From: Phycomyces blakesleeanus NRRL 1555(-)
Taxonomy: Eukaryota; Mucoromycota; Mucoromycetes; Mucorales; Phycomycetaceae
Assembly (NCBI RefSeq): GCF_001638985.1
Contig: NW_017265144.1
Coordinates: 868,001 to 932,000, forward strand
DNA length: 64,000 bases
Direction of reading: 5' to 3'
This document shows, piece by piece, positions 51,608 through 64,000 of this stretch. Below the pieces are notes generated by a model. That model did not search any database and had not been told where the DNA came from. It saw only the letters and a program-made list of their open reading frames with translations. The position numbers and the translations under genes were made by a program. Numbering within the stretch: the stretch's first letter is position 1; each line of letters begins with the position of its first letter.

Positions 51608-52171
51608 TCAAAATCCTCAAAAAAAAAAGAAGAAGAAGAAGAAGATAGGGATTTCTGTGTGTGTGTGTGTGTGTGGATAAATGATTCTTTTTCTTTTTCT
51701 TTTTATTTTCTTCTTGCTTTGAATGATAAAGAACGGCACGCCGTAACAGACCAAGAAGATAGATATATAGTTTTTAAGAAAGAAAGGAAGAGGTATAGAA
51801 AGTAATAGAGACCTTTGAAGAGATCGACTATTTCTTTTTTTGGAAAGGAAAGAAAGAAAGAGAGAAAGAGAGAAAGAAACAATCAATAGAATTCAATGAG
51901 AGAAGCTATTTAAATGTAATGCAGTCAAATACATCCTCAGGGGGAGGGTGAAAGCAAATGAGTGCGTGTGTGAGTGGGTGAGAGGGGCCTTTTTTTTTGG
52001 GGGGGGTTAGGTGATAAGATTCAGATGAAGAGAATTATATAATACAGTGTGTATATATTGATTTTGTGTGAGAGAGAAATTAAAGTAAGAAAATAAGGCA
52101 AGAGATAAAAAAAAAAGGGCGAATTGAGCAAGCGATTATGTGAGCGAGTGAGATCAAAAAGAGTGAAAAAG

Positions 52172-52205
<34 letters not shown>

Positions 52206-54145
52206 GAATGGGGGGTGATGGAATGAATTGCGCATGAGGTTAAATTTGGACATTGTAATCGCGCGCGGAGGTGTGAATAGTCAAAAAAAAAAAGAGAGAG
52301 AGAGAGAGCAAAAAGGGAGGTTGGGGGAGGAGAGTAGCCTAAAGCGAGTGAGTGAGTATGTCAGTGCTAAGAGATAATACAGATCTATATATATATATAT
52401 ATATATATATACATTAACACGAGGTTTTGATTGACTTTAATGGCAAGTGCTCCGATCAGTTTTTTCTTTTTTTTTTATCTAAAGGAAACAGACCCACATA
52501 CCAAGCTAGTTTGATGTCACAATAAATTCACAGAAATCTCTCAAAGCCAACAATCCGGTTCATTACATTTCATATAAGAGATAATATTCTGGCTTCTTTA
52601 CGTGTAAGTATGGGAATTAAATAGACGTTTGTATTCATATATGCGCATATGTAAATATGTTCCATGCAACCTATCCAAAATTCACATTTATCTGTACAGG
52701 ACATTCCAACCCCAAATTACATGGTCTTGATTTTGAAATACTATAAATGAACCTCACAAGATATAGAGAAAATAAGAATTCCACCTGTAATACATATACA
52801 TTGGTCTATTCTTGACAAAAACCCATTGACCAAATATAATCATTAGAACCTTGACCGACTGACTATACAGCCACACACACACACACACTATACTAATAAT
52901 AAAAGACCATTTCATAAAGTCTACAGGTTATCTATCCTAAATCAAGTAAAAAAGCAAAGCAAAATGATCAAAGCAATTCAATTAATAAAAAAAAAAAAAA
53001 CTTTCTTTTCTCTCTCTTTCCAAGAATGTATTATACACTAATAAAAGGTTTGAGAGATCTACAGCAATTTCCTTTAAATACCGTAATAAAAGAAAAGAAA
53101 AACTTTTTTTTTTGTGTCTGTGTGTAGATTGTTGGCAATTATGCTTTTACTAGCTTTCTTGTTTGCATATCATATCATATTCTATATTCTTAATTTTATT
53201 TCTTTATTTTTCAACAAGAACATTGTCAAGCAAGACACCCAAGCCATTTTACATTATTAATATTATTGTTATTGGGGTGAGGGGGAGAGAAGGGTAGGAG
53301 TTACCCTTTATATAAATAATAAATATCAGAGAAATGAAAACCAACCATGGTTCTTGTCTCATGGTGTAACCAAAGAGAATGAGGAGGTGTGTAGAAAAGA
53401 TAGATATAAATATATACAATGACTGTGCGTTTTTATTTACTTGATAATATTGAATTTTTATTTGATAGGCATTATGTGTATATTTTCCATTTCATTAACT
53501 TTATATTTTCCTCCTCCTATTTTTCTTCTTCTTCTTTATATACATATATAAAACATAAAGAACATTTTCAGTTTCTGTTACTTTTTTGATGGGAATATTT
53601 ATTATGATTATGTACATCAAAAGCAAAGCAAAGCAAAGCAAAGCAAAGCAAAGCAATACTAAAATAAAATAAAATAAAATAAAAAAAGAATTTGCTCACC
53701 AGGAGCGCAACTTTTTTTGTTGTTGTTGTGTTGAGAAAAATATATATATAGAGAGAGAGAGAAAAAAAAGAAATACAATCGATCGAAGTAAAAGAAAGAA
53801 GTATTAGAGGAGTTAATTGTGGTGGAGGTCAATAGATGTAGTGATGGTGGTACAGTACAAAGGCTGGGATGAAGGAAAAATAATAATGTCAATAGTAAAA
53901 TATAAAAAATAAAAAATAAATGTTGGGTAAGGAATAGGAGAAGAAAAAAATAAGATGAAATGAAATGAAATGAAATGAATGAAGAGGGCGTTGTTTCGTT
54001 TCGTTTCTTTTGAGTGCATGAATTGTGTGTGTGTGTGTGTGTGATATGTAAGGTGTAAGATATTATGTAGTGTGGTGTGGTGTGGTGTGGTGTGGTGTTC
54101 TTTGCTTTGAACCGTTTCAAAATAGAAATAAAGAAAAACAAGGGG
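51608..54145. other. Intergenic, C2H2 gene upstream region
   Basis: About 2.5 kb without a supported gene: TG and AG microsatellites (51655-51675, 52173-52202, 52293-52308), an AT run (52386-52411), (AAAGC)n near 53621-53655, (AAATG)n near 53956-53978 and (GGTGT)n near 54069-54096. It would hold the promoter of the C2H2 gene and the 3' end of the glycosyltransferase gene. Confidence 0.5.
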
Positions 54146-55231
54146 TTATACTTCCTCGAGCCCTAATTGCTGTCTCTTCTCATTGGACCAGAACACATCG
54201 TGGAGTCGATAAATGTATCCCGAAAAGGTTGATCCCTTACTGCCAATAAAGAACCACCCTCGACTCGCCACTGTGGCATCAACTAGCGGAACAAGAAATT
54301 TGCGCAGACTAGCGCCCGAATTCCTGTCCACCACTCTCTCGAGCGTGTCCCAATCGGAGCTCAGGGGACTAAAAATATCGTCAAGCGTAAATGTGCACGG
54401 AAATAGATTCCAAACGGGATCGAAAGCAGGATTCAATTGAGGAGAACGAGCATCGGTTGCCATGTAGACCAGAGTGACGTTCTGGGTAGCTGCCAGATGC
54501 CGACATTGATCGAGCGTCAGGCGTTGCTCTGTGGGCCGCAGAATGGCTCTTAAGCTTCCAGGCTGATGAGACTCTACGGCCCGTTGGATCTGAGAGATGA
54601 TATTATTCACATTCTCTGGCAATGCTTTAATAAACCAGCCATCTCCTGATCTATCCAATAATTTGTGTTAAAAAAAATGTATATTGAACTAAAAACTAGA
54701 CCAATATTTATTGTATTTTTAATTTAATTTTAAATTTTTTAATTGTTTTTTTTTTGCCAAGACATATGTAATGCACACATTGATCTTAATCTCTTGAAAA
54801 GTTATATCCTATTTCGTACTTGCCTCACATGTAGTCCGATAAAGTTACCATGTCCTCCAAGTCGGTCTACAATCTTTTCAGCCATGGTCAACACAGCCGG
54901 ATGCCGATATATTATACTACGTTGAAGGTTTCGCAAAAACTCATAGTGCTCAGGGCGTCTGATCGGAAGCTTGCCGGTTCCAAACAAGCTTGAGAAATGC
55001 AAGAGTCTTTCAGGACGTTGTCTGAGCTGGTAAATGTCTAGACTGTCGGCGTACTTCCCAAGTCTGTGATTCTTTCGAGGTGTGTCAAAGATACGCCAGT
55101 CGTAACGGGTCTCGCCTAGAACCACAAATTATTATTAGTGTTTTGTTCAAATTAAACTAACAAAGGATTTTATTTATGTATATATAAAGAAAACCAACCC
55201 TCATTTCCCTCCACTTCCACCCAGCCACTCG

Positions 55232-55273
<42 letters not shown>

Positions 55274-56402
55274 GCTTTCATTTATAGGTTACATATAGAG
55301 TAATAATATGTGTAAATTATAATTATATATACATAAATTTCTATTTTAAAGAAAAAAAACCAAAAATATATTTATATTTTTATTACCTTTAAAGAACAAA
55401 ATATCACCATCTCTGTACGATCCATTGACATGATTAGGTACGTTGTCTCTTTGGATATCAAATTCTTTTTCCAGCCACCCAAAGTCAGATCTCTGACGGG
55501 GTAATATCCGCACGTGCTTTTTAGCCCATGAAAGGTCAAAGATTTCGTCAAAAGGCAAGACGGCATATCGTCCGCGAGGTGGGCACTCGATTCCCCATTC
55601 AACAAGACCTTCGGCAAACTCACTGCATGTCTCTGTGGTGCTGGAGTCCCGAAGCATGTGTTCGAGATGCAGCTTATCGAAATTGCTCCAGCCAAACGCT
55701 TCACCGAGAAACGCATTGGGAAGCAGAAGAGTACGGTTGAGATACCATGCCAAAAGTATACCATTCTCGACTAAATAATAATTTATTTATTTTTACATGT
55801 AAGCCTTTTTTTTTCTTCTTTGTTACACTGAATGTATACACATATTTATATATGTGTTCTAGTCTTTTTCATTGTATTTGTTTGTAAACATAATAATAAT
55901 ACTAATACTAAGAATAATATTTATACACCCACATCTATATCTATATATCTATATATTGTACTCTAATTTTAATTGTATTCATTAATTGTTCACTTGAATT
56001 CAATTATTGATTTTTGATCTTTGATTTTTTGATGTTGAATTTGAATTTGAATTTTATTGACTTGCCTTGTATAAGTTGATTCTGGAAACCACTGTGGGTA
56101 AGAAAGGTAATGAATTTTTCGTCGGGACGATAGGTTACTTCAGGAACAACGAGGGTCTCGAGAGGTTCGTTTGCCGTCAATTGTTCGAGATCTGGTTGAT
56201 GGTGAGGAATGTATTGCCATTGCCAGGACGAATCTTGTTCATTCTGCTGTAGTAGTCGTAGTTCTTCTTCTTCTATTGCTGCTATTGTTGCTGGGTCTAG
56301 TTCTGACGAGTTATCCGTAACTGGTTTGAGCCGGACTGTAAAGAAAAAGAGGTATGTAAGGCATGCTATCAGAGGCCAGAGTAGCTTGGTTCTTAAGCCC
56401 AT
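54146..56402 (-). CDS. O-fucosyltransferase-like type II membrane glycosyltransferase
   Basis: Four exons (56402-56066, 55770-55387, 55115-54824, 54650-54146) give 505 aa. A short cytosolic start MGLRTK and one signal-anchor (LLWPLIACLTYLFFFTV) predict a Golgi/ER lumenal enzyme. A stem of about 90 residues precedes the catalytic domain, which opens with HSGFQNQLIQVENGILLAWYLNRTLLLP, the nucleotide-sugar family start, and has GLHVRSGDGWF, the HxR-type motif of GDP-fucose protein O-fucosyltransferases. The C-terminal part has VTLVYMATDA and GWFFIGSKGSTFSGYIYRL, equivalent to the conserved late D/S motifs. Acceptor and exact donor are not known. Introns 1 (55771-56065) and 3 (54651-54823) both require GC donors; intron 3 splits the HVR-SGDG motif. 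It is divergent from ferritin. Confidence 0.88.
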
Positions 56403-57386
56403 TTGAAGAAACACAAAAGAAAAGAAAAAAAAAGGAAAGGGAGCAAAAAAACAAAAATAAATAAATAACTAGTAAAAAGGTTATTGCTTTTTTGTGTTTA
56501 ATAAAATCAAATAAAATATTTAAAAAAAAAAAAAAACGAGGCACTCATTAGGAGATAAAATATTATGGTGAATTGTCGGCATTTTAAAACAAGAAAGATT
56601 GAAACGTATATATATATAAAAAAAAAAAGAAAAGAAAAGAAAACATGTCAGTACAACGCGAGTCATCCAATATCCTTCCTCTTCCCCTTTTTATACCTAT
56701 ATATATATATATATAAAAAATTAGTTTATTTTATTTTTATTTTACTTCTTTTGGACTCTCTCTTTTTTTTATTTTATTTTGATTTTTATTTCACAGTCTA
56801 GCATCAGCTCTCTATTGCTTCTTTTAGAGCCATTTTTATCTTTATTTTCTTAAATAAAAATAAAAAATTATAAAATTATAAAGGGGGGACACAAAGAGCT
56901 ACTTTTTTTTTTTTTTCTTTCTTTCTTCAATTAGTCTTTTGTCTGAGAATAAAGCGGAACTTTATTTCAACTTTTATTTTATTTTATTATATTTTAATTT
57001 TTAAACATCCGACTTGCACCAGTCCTTTTTATTTTTTATTTTTTTTTAAAAAAGAAAAAAAAAAGAAAAGAAAAGTTGAAACAACATTTACACTTCAAAA
57101 ATCACGATTATAAAATTTACAACTTTCATAAATTAACATTTCACAAACTACATAATTTTTTTTATTTTTTATTTTTTTTATTCACACACACATATACACA
57201 TACATAATTTTGGGATTTCCTTTTTTTATTTTTTATTTTTTATTTTATTTGCATAAAATTTTGTCTATAAAAAGCCAGCCTAAAACACACCACCTTTTTT
57301 TATTTTATTTTATTTTATTTTCCTCTACATCTTTTCTCTTTGTTAAAAAGAAAAAAAAAAAGCATACTCTATCTTTCTATATAATC
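56403..57386. promoter_or_regulatory. Divergent promoter region, glycosyltransferase and ferritin
   Basis: A gap of 984 bp with A and T homopolymer runs throughout. The ferritin side has a TATA box (separate entry). I see no CAGUGN stem-loop of the animal IRE type in the ferritin leader. Confidence 0.5.
57266..57274 (+). promoter_or_regulatory. TATA box of ferritin
   Basis: TATAAAAAG lies 121 bp before the ferritin ATG, followed by a CT/T-rich leader. Confidence 0.65.
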
Positions 57387-57710
57387 ATGTCTCTCGCCAA
57401 GCAGAACTTCGCTACTACCTCTGAGGAGGCTATCAACCAGCAAATCAACACTGAGTTGCAGGCTTCCCAGGTCTATTTGTCCATGGCCTCCTGGGCTCAA
57501 CACTCCTCTGTTGCCTTGCCAGGTAAAAAAATTAATAGAAAATCAATAGATAAATTGATAGCCAAATAGTTGTGATGATGATAGTAATAATACTAAATTT
57601 ATATATTCTCACGATTCATGTTGCTAATATTTATCTTTAATCAAAAAGGTCTTGAGAAATATTTCCGTGAACAAGCAGAGGAAGAGCGCAAGCATGCCCA
57701 GCATTTGATT

Positions 57711-57749
<39 letters not shown>

Positions 57750-58528
57750 AGGCTCTTACATAAAACAAACAAACAAACACACAAGCAAGCAAGCAATTCT
57801 TTATATGCTTACATATATATGATTACATACATACATACATATTTATATATTTATATATTCTCGCGTATTTAATTTTTTTATTTATTTATTGCCATGACAA
57901 CTATTAACCTATAAATTTATTTGTTATAGATTATCAAAACACTCGTGGTGGAAAGGTTATCTTGAGATCCTTGCAAGCTCCCGAGGTAATATATATATAT
58001 ATTATTAATAATTTTTTTTTCTTATTGACAATAATAACTTACAATTTATAAAAATAAAAAAATAGACTGAATGGAAGTCTGCCAAGAACGCTATTGAATC
58101 TGCTCTTCAGTTGGAGAAGGATGTCAACAAGTCCCTGCTTAACCTTCACAAGATTGGTGATAGCAACGGTGACCCACAGATGTGTGACTTTGTTGAGGCT
58201 ACATACTTGGGTGAACAAGTTGAGGCTATCAAGACTTTGGCTGATATGGTTACTCAACTCAACCGTGTTGGTGAAGGTAAGAACTCAAACTACGAAAAAA
58301 AAAAAAAAAAAAAAAAAAAAAACGGGTCAAAGTGTTTTGAGTCATCAAACGTTTATCCTTTTTTTTTTTTTTTTACACACACAAATTAAAAAAAAAAAAA
58401 AAAAAAAAACTTTGACTGACTGAATTTTCTTTCGTTGATTTTCAGGACTTGGTGTTTACTTGTGGGACCAACAGCTTTATCGCGAAGGTACTGGTGCTGG
58501 AAGCAGAGCCATCAGCAGAGCCGATTAA
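57387..58528 (+). CDS. Ferritin, H-type with ferroxidase centre
   Basis: Five exons (57387-57522, 57649-57711, 57930-57985, 58066-58276, 58446-58528) give 182 aa, the usual ferritin subunit length. Ferritin forms 24-subunit cages that oxidise Fe(II) and store ferric mineral. The ferroxidase ligands can all be placed: Glu23 and Tyr30 (NTELQASQVY), Glu58 and His61 (EEERKHAQHL), Glu102 (LQLEKD) and Gln136 (LGEQVEAIK). There is no signal or transit peptide, so a cytosolic cage is expected. Codons are GC-richer than flanking DNA (GCC, CAG, GAG, CTC), which suggests high expression. Ferritins are absent from most Dikarya but known in Mucoromycota, where they are linked to iron storage in spores. 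Confidence 0.97.
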
Positions 58529-58983
58529 ACCAAAAAAAAAAAAGAAAAAAAAGAAAAAAAAAATTATCAAGAATTTCTGATCCTTTTTTGATCTGTTTCA
58601 ATCGATTTGTAATGAGATCTTGCAAAAAAAAATAAAGAAGCTTTGTTTGTGTATATTGAATGAATGAATATATAATATAATATAAGGTGTATATATATTA
58701 AATATGAGAATATTCAAACCCGGGGTTGCATTGCCTTTGTACCTCTTAACAAGGTTATTGGTAGTGGTAGTAAGGGCTTTTATAATATTGTCTTTTTTTG
58801 TTTGTTTTTATTACTCTATAAAGAATTATCAACGCATTTCACAAAAAAAAAATTTAGGCAATTTTGAACCTTGAACCTTGAACCTTGAATTTTTTATTTT
58901 TATTTTTATTTTGTTTATCTAGTTACAATCAAGTTTCAATCAATTAATCAATAAACCAATCTGTATTGTAATCAAGATGACTC
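58529..58983. other. Convergent 3' gap, ferritin and AFG2
   Basis: A gap of 455 bp between two converging stops, with A-rich runs and three copies of CTTGAAC near 58867-58888. Both transcript ends should lie here. Confidence 0.5.
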
Positions 58984-63127
<4,144 letters not shown>

Positions 63128-63257
63128 TTGCTTCTCTATCTCTCTATCTCTATATATGTATGTATATAAAAAGAGCGATTAAATAAAATTTCGGCCCCTC
63201 TCTCTTCTCTTTGGACTTGCTTATTACTCGATCCTGCTTTTCTTTTACTTTTCTATA

Positions 63258-63288
<31 letters not shown>

Positions 63289-64000
63289 TTTGGTCTCAGT
63301 GGCTGATAGTTTTGGATATTTGAATTGACCGTAAGCTCCGATACTAACAATAATAAGGGACCGATCTTTGGTTAAGATGTGCATGAACATCATCAATACA
63401 CAATATAAATAAATAATTATTAGGGAATCTTGTTTCAAATATTTGAACCATTTTATTTTTTATTTCTTTTATAACTAAATAGATGAACAAGTAACAAAAG
63501 GTCTTATACTTTATTGTTATTAGCTATATATATATATATATATATTTATTACTTTATTTTTTTTATTTTTTTAATACAATTTCTTTTTATGTCTATATTT
63601 GCGTTTTTTTTATTTTTACTTTTATTTTTACATGCATGTATGCATTATGTTTATTGCGTTTATTGCGTTTATTGCGTTTATTGCGTTTAAATGGATCAAT
63701 AATAATAGCAATATTGGACCCCACAATTTATACACTACACTCTAATGAAAGTTTATATATATAAAACAATGCTGTGCAAGAACAATGGGCTCCGATTGGT
63801 AACCGTCACAGGGCAGGTGAGTTGGCTTGAATAAAGGCTTAATAAAATAAAATAAAAGAAGGGTAGACAGACAGGCAGACAGAGAGGATATTATATCAGC
63901 CACAGTAGGGCCTTTCCCTTTTATATATATACAATATATATATATATATCCCAAAGCCTAAAAAAAAGTCTTAAAGTGTATGGGCTTATAAAGCAAAAAG
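63128..64000. other. AFG2 upstream region
   Basis: This is the promoter side of AFG2, with no supported gene to the window edge. It has AT runs (63256-63276, 63522-63546), four TTTATTGCG repeats near 63652-63688 and (AGAC)-type repeats near 63864-63882. Confidence 0.5.

Overview
The window looks like nuclear DNA of a filamentous fungus of the Mucoromycota (Mucorales, perhaps Phycomyces-like). The intergenic DNA is very AT-rich and full of microsatellites. Genes carry many short GT-AG introns, and there are fungal-type P450, M18 aminopeptidase, Erf2-like DHHC and Afg2/Drg1 genes. There is also a ferritin; among fungi, ferritins are known mainly from early-diverging lineages. The organism name is an inference.

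I rebuilt fifteen protein genes by hand, joining exons so that every junction keeps phase. From left to right they are: an RFX transcription factor (-, 565-3559); a class II-type cytochrome P450 (-, 4301-6595); an M18 aspartyl aminopeptidase (-, 9159-12019); an SDS22-like leucine-rich-repeat protein, possibly a Nud1/Cdc11-type scaffold (-, 12212-15681); an unrecognised disordered RG/P-rich protein (-, 15870-18024); TRM112 (+, 18244-18809); a peroxisomal adenine-nucleotide carrier (+, 20261-21407); a DHHC palmitoyltransferase (+, 24930-26842); a 5'-truncated LINE (27983-29435); a Med29-like protein (+, 30119-31051); a PLP aminotransferase (-, 31397-33631); a FAM210/DUF1279 mitochondrial protein (-, 34896-35483); a two-finger C2H2 factor (-, 49533-51607); an O-fucosyltransferase-like type II membrane protein (-, 54146-56402); ferritin (+, 57387-58528); and AFG2 (-, 58984-63127).

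Between 35.5 and 49.5 kb lies about 14 kb with no gene I can support. It holds low-complexity DNA, a MITE-like element with perfect terminal repeats, a second foldback element and a long palindrome.

The genes look like ordinary independent housekeeping and regulatory loci. I see no biosynthetic cluster, defence island or CRISPR array. The most unusual genome-wide signal is the intron population: 6 of the 85 introns I placed need a GC-AG boundary, and all six share the donor GCAAGT. Other points worth a look are a one-base frameshift near the end of the peroxisomal carrier, a LINE with intact target-site duplications, perfect 75-bp tandem duplications inside the RFX coding region, and about ten recurring T(n)A(n) self-complementary tracts.
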